A stretch of 64,000 bases of DNA from Elgaria multicarinata webbii (GCF_023053635.1 NC_086178.1:94286226-94350225), one strand, 5' to 3'; numbered from the stretch's first letter, positions 33,737 through 45,687 are shown. Numbers and translations: made by a program. The notes: generated by a model not told the origin, from the sequence alone.

Positions 33737-35176
33737 TGCTACTCCTCGCCTACCCCAGTTGTTGTGGAAAACTTTTCTTATGTGCTTGCAAATGTGACCT
33801 TTTAAGAGCAGTCAAAGAAAAGGGGGGAGGTGTTGGCGGATGGAGAGGGGAGGGAAGAGGAGAGGCCAGCAAATGCAGAATCCTACAGCCTCTCCAGTGC
33901 CCCCCTTAAATTACCTAGAGGTCCATCTAGCATCTGTTTGCAATTTAAATGGAGGAACAGAGGCAAAATTGCCTTTGTCCTACTCCCACTCTGCTGGGTT
34001 CTTGCCAGAAGGGTATAGAGGACTCTGAACCTGTAGTCCTCTGTCTATTGGGAGAGCTATGCATAGGATTGGGCTCTAAGTCAGTTAAAACAATAAGGTG
34101 CTTTTGTCCAATAGGGCTTGAAGATAGAAACTTCTGTATTTTATTAAAAAAATCACATTGTAGGCAGCATACGGATGAACTAATACAGTGCTAGAGTGCC
34201 CTCAGGTGTTCTTTGTGCAAGTTGCAGATAAATTACTGCAAAGAACGATGGGAGTGAGTGGCCATAGCAGAACGTTCAGCATTAAACAATAGTGCCAGTT
34301 TGTATGATTGGACACACCAGGTAGACATCCATAAGTTCTGACGCTTTATTTGAATGCACTCTTTTGTTCTTCACTCTTGACTCTGCTATTTTATAAGGGG
34401 AAGGTATAGGGTTCCCAGATTACTGTTGCAAAATCCCGTCTATGCTTTTACCTCATCTGTTGCCTTGCTACTCCACTGGTCCCTCCATCTGTCCTTCTAA
34501 CCATTTGTAGGGCAAAAACAAGCCCTCCTTTAGGCAGGCGATGGGAACAGCTGAAGGGGAGTTGCATCTGAACCTCAGTTGCGGTACCTTCTCTCAGTGC
34601 TTGGAACTTTTAAAAGGACAAACACCAACTTCTGGAAAAGAGATTGGCAAAACTACACTACAAAGTAACAATTGGGTATCTGAGTGGCAGCTTAGTTAGT
34701 AAATTAAAAGAAAAGAAAAGTAAAAACCCTTAGCCCTGTCTTCAAAAGGAAAGTCCACCCTGCCTGAAAATGCTGCAACATTTGCCTCCCTGTAAATTAA
34801 TTCAATTTTTGCAAAGGGTTTTTACTCCCACATTAAAGTGCCAGACAAAGCTGGCTTGTGTACTTCCACTAATTTTGATTTAAATTAGGTCAGACTCAGT
34901 TTAACCTGTGGTCCATTTGCCATCTTTATAACCATATAAACTATTTCCTAACAAGCTTGGATTAGTGCATTAACTTTCTGAAATCATTACAGCCAGTTAT
35001 CAATCATTTACCATTAAAAGAATACTAACTATAAATTAAGTTTTAAAAATATTCTGCATCCCTCCTGCACAAATGGAGAATCTATGCACACTGCATTACT
35101 TTCAATGAAAAAGCATAGACCCCTATTTAGAAGTGACATCTGCAATAATTTTGGGTCATTTTTCACATTTTTGTAT

Positions 35177-35233
35177 TCTTTTGAAAAGAATATTTCTTAT
35201 CATGTCTTTTTGAAAAGTATATTTCTTATCATG
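35177..35233. repeat. Short tandem duplication (28/29 bp)
   Basis: Units 35177-35204 and 35205-35233 share GAAAAGAATATTTCTTATCA-like sequence with one indel and one mismatch. Confidence 0.85.
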
Positions 35234-35268
35234 TTAAGCAAACACTTGTATTATATAATCACACCCAG

Positions 35269-35307
35269 AGCTCCATCACACCAGTGATTTATTGCACATT
35301 CACCATG
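35269..35307 (+). mobile_element. MITE, GAGCTCCATCAG family, 5' stub
   Basis: GAGCTCCATCACACCAGTGA then TTTATTGCACATTCACCATG; only the first ~40 bases, cut off where the L2 fragment begins. Confidence 0.55.
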
Positions 35308-35324
35308 CTTGGTACGTGGTTTTG

Positions 35325-36088
35325 CAAACTTGATGTTGTCCATGCTGCGGACCTGTGTCTTCAGGGAGAGTGTAACCCCATCCAGCACAAGCTGAATCCC
35401 TATTCCCTGATCTGCCTTTCGACTGACCAGGATTAAGCTTCAATTTGTTCACCCTCATCCAATCCATTACTGCCAACAGACAATGGTTTAGCACAGAAAC
35501 CGCTTCCTTGGAATTGGGTGGAAAGGAGTAGTAGAGTTGGGTGTCATCAGCGTACTGGTGGAACTGCACCCCACAACTCTGGATAACTTCTCCCAACAGT
35601 TTCATGTATATATTAAATAGCATGGGGGACAAAACAGAGCCCTGAGGGACTCCACAGGCCAATGGCCAAGGAGTCGAACAGGAGTCCCCCAGTACCACCT
35701 TCTGGGTCCGCCCATCCAGGAAGGAACGGAGCCATTGTAAAACAGTGCCTCCAAGTCCCATCCCAGCAAGGCAGCTCAGAAGGATACCATGGTCAATGGT
35801 ATTGAATGCCGCTGAGAGGTCCAGCAGAACCAGCAGGGACACACTCCCCCTGTCCAGTTCCCGGCGAAGATCATCCACCAAGGCGACCAAAGCTGTTTCT
35901 GTCCCATAACCAGGCCTGAAGCCAGATTGAAATGGATCAAGATAATCCATCTCATCCAGGAATCCCTGGAGTTGGGAGGCCACCACACGCTCCAATACCT
36001 TGCCCCAAAATGGAATGTTGGAGACTGGACGGTAGTTATCTAATACCGTGGGGGACAAGGAGGGCTTTTTCAATGTGGGTCTTACCAC
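35325..36088 (-). mobile_element. L2-clade LINE reverse-transcriptase fragment
   Basis: A single minus frame encodes about 240 residues of reverse transcriptase, from LDNYRPVSNIPFWGKVLE through LLDLSAAFNTIDHGIL (motif A region), ACGVPQGSVLSPMLF (motif B) and HQYADDTQLYYSF (motif C, YADD) to VNKLKLNPGQ. Both the endonuclease and the C-terminus are missing, and the frame has no proper start codon, so this is a dead fragment, though recent enough to be stop-free. The L2 clade is chosen from the YADDTQLY and SGFRPGYGTETALV phrases; CR1 is the alternative. Confidence 0.85.
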
Positions 36089-36194
36089 ACATAAATATAA
36101 AAAGTTATTTTTATGTAACTTCTTCCCATCTTAGAACCTTTAAGGAATGGGTTCTTGATCAAGACCAAAATGTAGAATCTTGAAGATCTTCATA

Positions 36195-36815
36195 AAGGGG
36201 TAGGATAAAAATAGGGTTGTTAGATTTTTTGTTGATTCAAATGTAGGTAAAGAGCGTCACACTGCAGCAGCAACAGTGATTTATCTCCTGTATTTTTTTT
36301 TGTAGTGCAGTTATACATGTGCACGTGCGCATTATCCCATAATGGTATGGATGCTATGGAGATGAGTGAAGTGCTATAATTTATATGCGGAGCTCTGCAG
36401 ATTGATATAACATCAAAAACCGGAGCAGGGGGAAAGGAACGAGTCTGCAGAGGAGGACGGCAGCACACCTCTGCTTCTTTGTTTATGTGGAGCTCTGTAG
36501 GATCAGATAGTTCAACCTAAAACAGCGTGAAAAAAGGAGCCTGCTGATAGATGGGAAAATGGGAAACCGGCCAATCACATTCTCCTACCCTCAAGGTACT
36601 GCTCACCTGTCAAAATGCAGTTTAATTTCCCAGTGACACATAACCATAACGTGGAGCAAACTCGGACCTGAGCGAAAAGTCGCTGTAAATCGCTAAGGCG
36701 AATATGCGCATTATCACAGTTAAAATGCGATGTTACTGCAAATGGACGGCTTGCTCGTGTATCCTAAAGTGAGAATATGCACAGCTACGTCAGTGTAAAC
36801 AAGCCATATAGACAA
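36195..36815. mobile_element. Unnamed ~600-bp element, copy B
   Basis: Diverged second copy of the element at 33157: shared landmarks in the same order are the GTCACACTGCAGCAGCAACA region, TTTATATGCGGAGCTC, GGCCAATCACATTC, CATAACCATAACGTGGAGCA and the end CAAGCCATATAGAC. The 5' terminus is poorly preserved. Confidence 0.55.
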
Positions 36816-37346
36816 GCCCCCGGTATATATTCCTGGTAGACTTGTTTAAGGGAATAAAAAATCCATAAGTTATTGGGGTGAAGGAATTATAAGGCCAGTT
36901 GTCTACAATACCTCTTTCTACATGAGGCATTTATTGTGTGTATGTCATACTCTACTCATGATTGTTTGTAGGTTTAGACAATGTCAGGACCCTCCGGTTT
37001 CACCTCTGTGTCTAACCGGCACTTTCAGCAAGTTTTTTTAGAGTAGGGAAAAGAATATTTCATTGTGAGTGAAAGGAAGTGCAATTCCCGCTTGCAGTAT
37101 TTGCACTATTACACTATACTACAGTGCTACCTAGAGCAGAAAATCAAGAAAGGAAACGTTCCTTGTGTAGTACTTGGATCTCAATTCTGTGACAAAACTG
37201 AAAATAGGTAGAGCAGATTAACTGTGGATTAACAGCCTTGTGTCGAAAAGCTCACAGTGTTAACTAATTGTTATTTTGGTACAATCATTAGGATCCCCCC
37301 CTCCCTTTAATTAAGCAACAAGAGTAAAGAAGGTTTTTAGCATTTT

Positions 37347-37352
37347 TTTATT
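37347..37352 (-). terminator. Candidate poly(A) signal for the PMCA retrogene
   Basis: AATAAA on the minus strand, about 660 bases after the stop codon. Whether it is used is unknown; it may also be what is left of the retrocopy's poly(A) end, since an A run follows directly on that strand. Confidence 0.35.
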
Positions 37353-38011
37353 ATTCAATAATCTTTGCTTATAAGCAACTATCAAAAACAAAATGCAAAT
37401 AAGCTTAGCCTACTTGTAGCCAGATCTATCCCCACTCCCTTAGGAATCACAGCCCAGTAGCTAAAGAAAGGATTCAAAATACTTGAGAAAATAGCAGATT
37501 GCCAAACAGGCAATCAATGGCTGGAAGCAGCTCAGCCAATTGATACCAGTTATAAGCATAAACAGGAGCAAAAGTAAAAGACTATGTACAGTTTAACTGC
37601 TATTATTTATATCACCTTTTAATCAATCAGCATATACAAATCAAGAATTCAGGAGATGGCTTTTGGTTTTATCACTCACTCTTTTTCTGAAGACACCCCT
37701 TGCACAAATAAATTTAAAGGCTCAAGATCCAGTAAAGGTCTGGTAACATAATGCTCAGACCCATGTACAAAGAAAGTCTGAATTGTTATTTTGGACTGTT
37801 ATTTTGATTTCTCATGTTTTTCCCTATATCCTCTTAAAAAAAAAAGTCTCAATATTTTGCTAGATAGCTTCAAAAATGTGTCTCACTAATGGATTGCTCT
37901 GAAGAAGAATCCCATCCATTTCTTAATCATGCTAATATGCACATTACGCTTTTCTAAAAAGTAAATTCAGTGACAAGCCAAGAAGGTTTCCTATTCCCTA
38001 CTCATCTTTGG

Positions 38012-41000
38012 TTAGATAGTTTTAGCGCTACCTGTTCCACGTGGATTCTTATATGAGGGATCCTGAAAGGCTTTCACCACTTTGCTCTGAGCTTGTATTC
38101 TGCTCAGGCCCCGAAACCACAAAATCTGACTGTGACGCAGTTCCCGCTGTCCATAGTCAATTGCTGTTGTCTCTTCAGGTAGTTCTTCAATAATTTCCTG
38201 TTTTAGTGGCCCCCCACCTACTGCCTTCAGGCAGCAAAGATACCTGTTTGGAATACTAATGATCAACTGTCCCCAGAGCAATGTCCCAAAGCCAAAGAAG
38301 ATTGACCATAACCATTGCTCAAGCGTAAGCTTTGTACAGCTAAAGGGCTTGCCTCCCACCTCAACAATGATGATCTGTGTTATCAGTGTTCCCACAGTGA
38401 CAAAACAGAAGATGCTATTGGTGAATATCCCTGAAAAAACATTCCTTTCCCCATGAATCTTTCGTGCATTGACTTCATTAAAAATCTGCATCATTACAAA
38501 TGTGTTAAAGACAATAGTGTAATGCTGGGTAGGTGGGGACTGCATTGGTGCAAGCCGTCCGTTTTCGACATCAAATAGTTTTTCACCTGCAAACACAAGC
38601 ACAAAGACAACTACAAGCTGATAAATGGCTTGGAACACAATATTTTTCAGCATTGTACGAGAGATAAGGGGTTTGTCTCTGCCATAAGGCTTTCGTTTCA
38701 ATAGGGCTTCGGTTGGCTTTTCTGTGGCTAAAGCAAGAGAAGCAAATGTATCCATAATGAGATTGACCCACAGCATCTGAACAGCTTTCAGAGGGGAATT
38801 CTGGGTGACGCAGGCTCCCGTAAAAGCAACTATCACTGCTACTACATTGACAGTAAGCTGAAACTGGAGGAATTTGGAAATGCTGTCATAGACATTCCTA
38901 CCCCACATAACCGCTTTAACAATGCTGGAGAAGTTGTCATCAGTGAGAATGATATCAGAGGCTTCTTTAGCTACATCTGTTCCAGCAATACCCATTGCAA
39001 AGCCAACATCAGCTTTTTTTAATGCAGGCCCATCATTAGTGCCATCACCAGTTACTGCTACCACTTGCCTTTCTTCTGTGATATTACTGTTAATTATCCC
39101 TTCCACTAAGTTGTACTTGTCAGTAGGTGAGGACCTTGCAAGCACACAAAGTGTAGGCCAAATCCTGTCAAGAAGCTCTTGTTTAATCTCCCCATCCAGA
39201 CCACGTATCAGTCTATTAAAATCTGTCCCCTCTAAGCACACAAATGTCTCTCCGGGTCGCAGGATGCCACATTTTGCAGCAATTGCGCGAGCGGTGTTTA
39301 TGTTATCTCCAGTGACCATACGCACAACTATGCCAGCATTCTGACATTTTCTTATTGCATCAGGAACTTCAGGTCTCACCGGATCTTCAATACCTACAAT
39401 TCCAATACACGTCAACTCCTTGATAATATCATCCTCGTTGTCCCATACTGGTTCTGAAGGGCCAGCCGGGAAATGTCTGAAAGCTAGACATATGGTTCGA
39501 AGACCCTCTGAGGCCATCGGTGAAATCACATTTTTCATTACGTTTTCCCGGTCTTTTTTTGAAAAGGGGTCTTCTCTTCCAACAGCATTCAATAGTCGGT
39601 TGCATTTTTGAAGGAGTATTTCAGAAGCACCTTTGCTGAACAGTTGATAACTACCATCAGCATTTTTCAAAACTGTGCTCATAGATTTCCTGTCGGAATT
39701 GAAAGTGTACACTTTATGCAGCTTCTCCTCTGGTATCTTAGTCCTTACAGCCTCATAATCCAGATCTAATTCCAAAAGCAGGGCCAGTAAAGCACATTCA
39801 GTTTTATTCCCAATTTGACAGGGCAGGCCTCCCCGTTTTTCAGGAGGCAGGATTTTAGACGTATAAGCACAATTTACAGAAATACTTTCAAGCAGATACA
39901 TCAACATGGTTGGGTGAATTAAATCAGGTGCAGGAACAACTTTATAATGTGTGCCACCAATGAAAATCTGGACTACAGTCATTCTGTTCATGGTTAAGGT
40001 TCCTGTTTTATCTGAACAAATTGCAGTTGCATTACCCATAGTTTCACAGGCATCCAAATGTCTCACTAGATTATTATCTTTCATCATTTTCTTCACAGAG
40101 TAGGCAAGTGAGATGGTGACAGCAAGTGGAAGGCCCTCTGGCACTGCTACGACCAAGATTGTAACACCAATAATAAAGAACTTCACAAAATATTGTATGT
40201 AAACTGGTGTACATTCAATAGTCCAAACACGCTTCTCAATCACAAAAGTTTGAACTAAAAAAAAGACTATAAGGACAATAACGGTAATTATAGACATTGC
40301 CAGTCCTGCTTTGCCTATCTGAACTGCTAATCTGGTGAGTTTTGCTTGTAGAACTGATTTTTCTTTTTTGTGTGTCTTTGGTTTCGTTGGATGTTGTTGC
40401 GTTTCGTTTGTTTCGGTTGCATCTTCACACACCTTTTTGGCATTCTCGCTCTTCCCAGGAGAGTTATCTGCTTTTGTGTGTGTTTTGTCTGTCGGTTTCT
40501 CTTTCTCTTTCTCCTCTCCCACTCCAAGTAAAGTGAGGATAATTCCTGTTTGCGAGTTTATACCGACAGCTGTAATAACCATCTTTCCAGAGCCTTCCAT
40601 CACATGGGTACCTGAAAGCAACATAGGGTCCCCAGTCAAAGATTTCTTGACATGATCTGATTCCCCTGTGAGGGAGCTCTCATCAATTTTCAGATCATGC
40701 CCTTGGAGAAGCAAACCATCAGCTGGTAGAAGGTCACCATATTTGATCTGTGCAATGTCCCCAACCACTAAGTCAGCTACTGCCACTTGTTCTAACTCTC
40801 CTCTGCGGATAACCGTAAACAAATGTTCCTTTTCAATGCGATTCTGCAACCCCCTAAATTGATTTTCCTTACTCCAGTCATTGAAAGCAGTCACTATCAC
40901 TACACAAACTACTGACAAAAGTATTGCAGAACCTTCAATCCAATCAGCCTCCCCTCCTACTTCTTCTTCTTCAAAACCATGTGCATGACATGTTGCCATA

Positions 41001-41428
41001 CTTCCTCCTGGTGGATTATAAAATGAAAGTCCTAATGATATGATGGCTGCAACTTCTAAGACACATAAAGTCATATCCTGCAGTGCTTCCCATACTAATT
41101 CTAGGAAAGTTAGGGGCTTTTTAGGAGGTATGAAGTTATTTCCAAAGACAGATCTCCTTAACTCTAATTCTTGCTGGTTAGCCGATATCCCATTCATAGG
41201 AGAGGTCTGCAGCCGGTTACAGATTTCAAAGATGTCACCATACATTTCTTTTATTTTTGTCACTGCATCTTTCTTTCGTAATTCCATCAGATTTCGCAGC
41301 TCTGGGAGAGTAATTTTGAAGTCCTCTGCCACAAGCTGAACTGGCATCACCATCACCATGCCTTCCTGTAATTTACATTGACAATTGAGAAACCTTTCAT
41401 AGCATTCAAAACTGAAACTAAGAAACAT
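38012..41428 (-). CDS. Plasma-membrane Ca2+-transporting ATPase, intronless retrogene (ATP2B4-like)
   Basis: 1138 codons in one open frame with PMCA homology from about residue 36 to 1122. P-type ATPase landmarks: TGES 254-257 (actuator), PEGLP 430-434 in M4, the phosphorylated Asp 473 in [14 protein letters not shown] 599-603, [15 protein letters not shown] 793-807, and N889/D893 in M6 (LWVNLIMDT), which with E431 form the PMCA Ca2+ site. The calmodulin-binding helix ([18 protein letters not shown], 1097-1114) is present, then VVKAFQ and 16 non-matching residues before the stop; the usual 70-110-residue tail with the PDZ ligand is absent. Closest by eye to ATP2B4 (for example [25 protein letters not shown]). 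Real ATP2B genes have about 20 coding exons, so this is a retrocopy. The first 21-23 residues lack homology; Met24 (41359, context GGCATGG) right after an acceptor-like TTACAG is the more likely start. Expected role: Ca2+/H+ export at the plasma membrane. Confidence 0.93.
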   Translation of the reverse strand: MFLSFSFECYERFLNCQCKLQEGMVMVMPVQLVAEDFKITLPELRNLMELRKKDAVTKIKEMYGDIFEICNRLQTSPMNGISANQQELELRRSVFGNNFIPPKKPLTFLELVWEALQDMTLCVLEVAAIISLGLSFYNPPGGSMATCHAHGFEEEEVGGEADWIEGSAILLSVVCVVIVTAFNDWSKENQFRGLQNRIEKEHLFTVIRRGELEQVAVADLVVGDIAQIKYGDLLPADGLLLQGHDLKIDESSLTGESDHVKKSLTGDPMLLSGTHVMEGSGKMVITAVGINSQTGIILTLLGVGEEKEKEKPTDKTHTKADNSPGKSENAKKVCEDATETNETQQHPTKPKTHKKEKSVLQAKLTRLAVQIGKAGLAMSIITVIVLIVFFLVQTFVIEKRVWTIECTPVYIQYFVKFFIIGVTILVVAVPEGLPLAVTISLAYSVKKMMKDNNLVRHLDACETMGNATAICSDKTGTLTMNRMTVVQIFIGGTHYKVVPAPDLIHPTMLMYLLESISVNCAYTSKILPPEKRGGLPCQIGNKTECALLALLLELDLDYEAVRTKIPEEKLHKVYTFNSDRKSMSTVLKNADGSYQLFSKGASEILLQKCNRLLNAVGREDPFSKKDRENVMKNVISPMASEGLRTICLAFRHFPAGPSEPVWDNEDDIIKELTCIGIVGIEDPVRPEVPDAIRKCQNAGIVVRMVTGDNINTARAIAAKCGILRPGETFVCLEGTDFNRLIRGLDGEIKQELLDRIWPTLCVLARSSPTDKYNLVEGIINSNITEERQVVAVTGDGTNDGPALKKADVGFAMGIAGTDVAKEASDIILTDDNFSSIVKAVMWGRNVYDSISKFLQFQLTVNVVAVIVAFTGACVTQNSPLKAVQMLWVNLIMDTFASLALATEKPTEALLKRKPYGRDKPLISRTMLKNIVFQAIYQLVVVFVLVFAGEKLFDVENGRLAPMQSPPTQHYTIVFNTFVMMQIFNEVNARKIHGERNVFSGIFTNSIFCFVTVGTLITQIIIVEVGGKPFSCTKLTLEQWLWSIFFGFGTLLWGQLIISIPNRYLCCLKAVGGGPLKQEIIEELPEETTAIDYGQRELRHSQILWFRGLSRIQAQSKVVKAFQDPSYKNPRGTGSAKTI

Positions 41429-41462
41429 ACTTCTTAGCTTTTACCTACAAAGGCACTTGCAG

Positions 41463-41470
41463 TATTTATA
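41463..41470 (-). promoter_or_regulatory. TATA-like box upstream of the PMCA retrogene
   Basis: TATAAATA on the minus strand, 35 bases before the first ATG of the frame. If used, transcription would begin close to or at that ATG, which favours the downstream Met24-28 as the translation start. Alternatively the transcript starts further away and is spliced at 41366. Confidence 0.4.
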
Positions 41471-41959
41471 AAGGATCAGGGTACAGAGCAAATGAAACTT
41501 AGAGTTTTACTGGCTGTGGGCCATCCTTGATGAATGAACAAGCCTTTCTCATCTGACTGTATTTTAAGCATATTCTCCATGTCCTTTTTAGACTTGGAAA
41601 ATGCCGTGGGGGGAAAAGGGTTAAACCTTCCATATCCAAGCAATGCAATGCCAGTCTGATTTGGACCCCAAGGTTTTTTTGTCAACTATGGATGTTCCAA
41701 TTATGTATCTCTTGCCATCTCTTCTGGTTTGGCTGTTAGGCAAGCTGCTCTCTTTTAACCCCAGCTGCACTGTATCTGATCAGGATAACAATACTGGCCT
41801 TCCTTACAGAATTGTTATAATTATGATAAAGCAATGTATAAGAAGCAGGATGGATAACTTAGAGAGCAATCCTATGCCCCCTGGACAGCATCTGGGGTGG
41901 TGGCATAGGATAGTTCAGATTCAGAGCTCCATTCTCCGTTCCAGACTGTACCCTGCCTT

Positions 41960-42400
41960 GAGTTTTATTTATTTATTTATTAAATTTATATACCGCCCCA
42001 TAGCTGAAGCTCTCTGGGGGGGTTACAAAAAACAGCGAACATTAAAAAGTATACAAATTTAAAACCACCAAAAATATAAAAACAACAGTGTAAAACAGTA
42101 TCCATTTTAAACAACGACAGTTCTGGGGTCCATTAAAAATCAAACAAAGTTAGCATATGTTGTTAAATGCTGTTAAATGCCTGGGAGAAGAACAAGGTCT
42201 TGACCTGGTGCCAAAAAGATAACAATGTTGGCGCCAGGCAAGCCTCATCAGGGAGATCATTCCATAATTGGGGGGCCACCACTGAAAAGGCCCTCTCCCT
42301 GGTTGCCATCCTCTGAGCTGCCCTCGGCATAGGCACTCGGAGGAGGACCTTAGATGTTGATCGCAGAGGAGGGAAAGAGGCTGTGCTGGTCAGTGCGGAG
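41960..42400 (-). mobile_element. L2-clade LINE 3' end
   Basis: TTTATT tail then TATACCGCCCCATAGCTGAA on the plus strand; the reverse complement at 42163-42432 encodes the ORF end (FSVVAPQLWNDLPDEA, then FWHQVKTLFFSQAF), the typical L2 C-terminus. Confidence 0.85.
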
Positions 42401-43059
42401 GACAGCCATCTTATGAACAAACTTCTGGCCACTCCATCCTCCTTCCCTCCCCCTCCCCGACACCTCAGTCAGACAGGCAAAAACGTCCGATTGCTGGAGG
42501 CTGGAGGCTGATGGGCCTCTAGATAGGATTACACTCTTAATTTCAAATTTGAATTATAATAAGTATTGCTTCTTAAAAATCTAAATGTCTCACAAATAAT
42601 CACGTTAAAAGCTGAATATCTTAAAATGGAACCATGACTATGTAAGCAAACAAACTAGTTAAATACTGCTTTTTTATTTTATTTTTTAAATGGGGAAAAT
42701 ATTTGATTTTGGAGACTAAGCATTATAAATGACACAATATCGTGTCTTTTATTTATCTACATTTATATATTTATTTATAGGTTGCCTTTCAGAGTTATCC
42801 CTTTCAAGGTGGCCCTTTATTTTTTTGAACTTCCTATTGGATTCAATGTCATTATAACGTTAGGATCCACGAGATGTCGGCTTATATTATTCATGGACTC
42901 CATATGGATGATCTTGCACTCCTATATTACGCAGTCCAAACACCCAAGGTCTGCAATATGCTCATTTCTCAAATTGTCTGGGAACAATAGTTTGCCCAAT
43001 AACTACTGGTAATTTCCCTTGTTTATAGAAATTTCTGGGTATTTACAGCTTGATTCTAG

Positions 43060-43320
43060 GCATGTTTACTTAGGACTAATCCCCACTTTGTTCATGGAAC
43101 TTCTAGTGCAAGCCTACGCACACTTACTAGGAAGCATGTCTCATTGAAATCATTGAAATCAGTGGGCCTTACTTCTGAGTAAACAAATAAAGGAGCCTTA
43201 GAGCTCAATCCTATGCCTGTGTAGACAGAAAGAAAGCCTACTACTCCCAGAATGCCCCAACCAGCATTCCTTTTTCTGTCTAAACATGCATATGATTCCA
43301 CCTTTAGTCTTTAAGTGTTC
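43060..43320. repeat. Palindromic 'caatcctatgc' repeat cluster
   Basis: TTACTTCTGAGTAAAC at 43168 and GCTCAATCCTATGCCTGTGT near 43203 belong to a short inverted repeat that also occurs near 4895, 9230, 23930, 26205, 51300, 60600 and 61385 (phrases AAGTAAGTCCCATTGA, CCTATGCATA). Confidence 0.5.
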
Positions 43321-44107
43321 TTGCTTAGTATCTTTACATGTACAAAGAGACCCAGGCAGAAAACTATTTCAGATATAATTCTGTAGTGCAGGTGTACGTC
43401 ACCAAAGCTTATGTATTATGCTCCTATGCTATATAGAAGCTCATTTAGTTGCAAATCAGCATTTTCATTGTTATAGCAAACAGTATGCACATCTACTCCG
43501 AGGGTATATGAATTTTAAAACAGAAAACTTGTTTTAAATTGGTCTTTTCTACGCGACTCAAATCAATTCAACCTGATACATAGAGCTTTGAACACCCTAA
43601 AATACTACATGCATTCTAAATGGTACTATTTTGTTTCTATGGGACTAAACATTTGAGAACTGTAACCTGTATATGTGTCACTGTATATGTGAAGAACAAC
43701 TAGAACATTATCGTTATTGCAATTCCTGTTTGCGCTGCATCCCAGATATAGGTGAGGTGAACTACATAGGAGAATACATAGTGGCTTTTAAGAAAAACTG
43801 GAAATGCTGGAAGACCTGATCACAGTGCTGGGGGAGGATTGGATGCAGGCATCAGTTCTGGGGGAGGAAAGTTACAACCTTTCCCACTGTGCTGTTTTCC
43901 CAATGTAAACTCCCCCTCCAAATATAGGTACCTTTCTATCTTTGCTCAGGTGGGAAAGATATAGACGTACCTGAATGTTTTCTCAAGCAGACCAAATAGT
44001 ATTTTTTTGGGGGGGGGGGATTTTGGTTGGGAGAATAGCATAGGGGAAAGGGTTAATCCACCCAGCTCACCACTACAGTCGTGATCCAATCTGGGGTGGA
44101 GTGTGTA

Positions 44108-44435
44108 TAGGGTGACCATATGCAAAGGAGGACAGGGCTCCTGTATCTTTAATAGTTGCATAGAAAAGGGAATTTCAGCAGGTGTCATTTGTATATATGG
44201 AGAACCTGGTGAAATTTCCTCTCCATCACAACAGTTAAAGCTGCAGGTGCGCTGCCTTCTTTTAAATCTGGTCACAGTATAGCTGCACTATAGCTCTTGC
44301 AGCTTTAACTGTTGTGATGAAGAGGAAATTTCACCAGGTGCTATATGCATACAAAGGACACCTGCTGAAATTCCCTTTTCTATGCAACTGTTAAAGATAC
44401 AGGAGCCCTGTCCTCCTTTGCATATGGTCAGCCTA
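44108..44435. mobile_element. hAT-like palindromic MITE, copy 1, with 8-bp TSD
   Basis: Starts TAGGGTGACCATATGCAAAG and ends CTTTGCATATGGTCAGCCTA. Almost the whole element is self-complementary (outer arms of about 110 bases and an inner GTTAAAGCTGCAG/CTGCAGTTTAAC-like pair). It is flanked by the perfect 8-bp repeat AGTGTGTA (44100-44107, 44436-44443). An 8-bp TSD is the mark of the hAT superfamily. No ORF. Confidence 0.9.
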
Positions 44436-44575
44436 AGTGTGTATGTGTGTGTGTGTGGGATTGCTGCTTCTAAGAATAATAGGCCTATCTGTAGATGCAG
44501 ACACTGATATCACTTGTTCTGCCTAGTTTGGCCCTGGAATTCCGGGAGGAAAATACGCAAAAGGTCCACAACACA

Positions 44576-44685
44576 GGCCCCATTCAGAAGACATCTTAAA
44601 CCATGGCTTTACCACAGTAAATAAAGCAAAAAGCCTTATTCACTGTGGTTAAAGCCATGGTTTAAGGTGTCTTCTGAACACAGCC
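44576..44685. mobile_element. Palindromic MITE, relative of 28706
   Basis: GGCCCCATTCAGAAGACATC at the left and the inverse, GGTGTCTTCTGAACACAGCC, at the right, with CCATGGCTTT/AAAGCCATGG inside. About 110 bp. Confidence 0.7.
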
Positions 44686-45687
44686 TGGCTTTCTGGCTTT
44701 TCCACCAGGTTTAAAGGGTCTTCTGAATGGACTCCAATCCTTGTTCCAAGCCTTTCTCCTCCAGTATTCTTGAGCAATGAGAGAGATCAGATACATGGAG
44801 ACCAGAGGCAGAAGCATCTTGTTGGCAGACTGCTTGGCAGGGATGCCTGAGAAACACCTTCCGCAGTCTTAAAGTGAGACGGTGTTGTCACTTTAAGAAA
44901 TTCAGCCTAGCATGGAGTAAGTTAAAATTTGGGAGTCTTGCTGCGGTCACCCAGTGTGATCATGTTGCCAATGGGGAGATATTTCCCCTCTCTTCTTGTG
45001 CACCTACTTTTGGTGCCCCCCCCCCCAGTTTGGTACTTTTCAGTTGACAACTCAGCAATTGGTCCCTGGCAAGCGTGGACAAATTAGCCTGTCTGCAGCC
45101 TCGCCTTGTCAGTTTCTATGTATGCTATCTCCTCCACCACTCCCTAATCCACTGCTCCCTTTGACAGCAGAAACATGCAAGGAAATTGACCAGGCAAGAC
45201 CACACATATCAGACAGTCCTAAGACTGAACTTGCGAACACTGCCAATGAAATAAAAATAAAATAAAATAGAATTATGATTTATGAACACACTTGTACAAA
45301 TTCCTGAGGCTGGAAAAATACAACTAAAAATGACCCCAATTGTGCATTGTGTAGCTTATTCGCAGGGTGGCTTTGTGTGACATGTGAACATGGCAACTAA
45401 ACAGGTTATTCTGCGGTAGGGAGTTGTAACAGGAATACATGTCTAATAACGTAACCCAACAGAAAGCACTAACTGTGCACAAAGCTGACTTGCAGATTTG
45501 TCTCATGATCCACAAGCCCTGAAACTTGGAAAAGGAAAACATCCACCCCTACACTGATTGAAGACATACTTATGGTTATCTTCTCACACCTAATTCTAGT
45601 TATTATTGTCAATCTACCAACACTAACAATTATGATCACATCACCAATAGTTGTGGTAGTGTGAAGTTATACCTGCATTACTTGTGC

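Larger units (their letters stand above)
28450..37340. other. Intergenic region between tRNA-Ser and the PMCA retrogene
   Basis: About 8.9 kb. Holds the palindromic, SINE, MITE and L2 elements listed separately. Stretches such as 30360-31090, 31860-32500, 33740-35170 and 36820-37340 show nothing I can name. Confidence 0.65.

Noticed and set aside
35300-36088. 262-codon frame as a cellular gene
   Set aside because: It is LINE reverse transcriptase (YADDTQLY) cut at both ends, without an ATG start.
38922-39344. 140-codon plus-strand frame and others opposite the PMCA gene
   Set aside because: They are antisense shadows of the strongly constrained PMCA frame.
45560-45680. Possible nuclear copy of mitochondrial DNA (phrases such as ATTATTGTCAATCTACCAAC)
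   Set aside because: Only a brief composition resemblance; no mitochondrial gene order or frame could be read.
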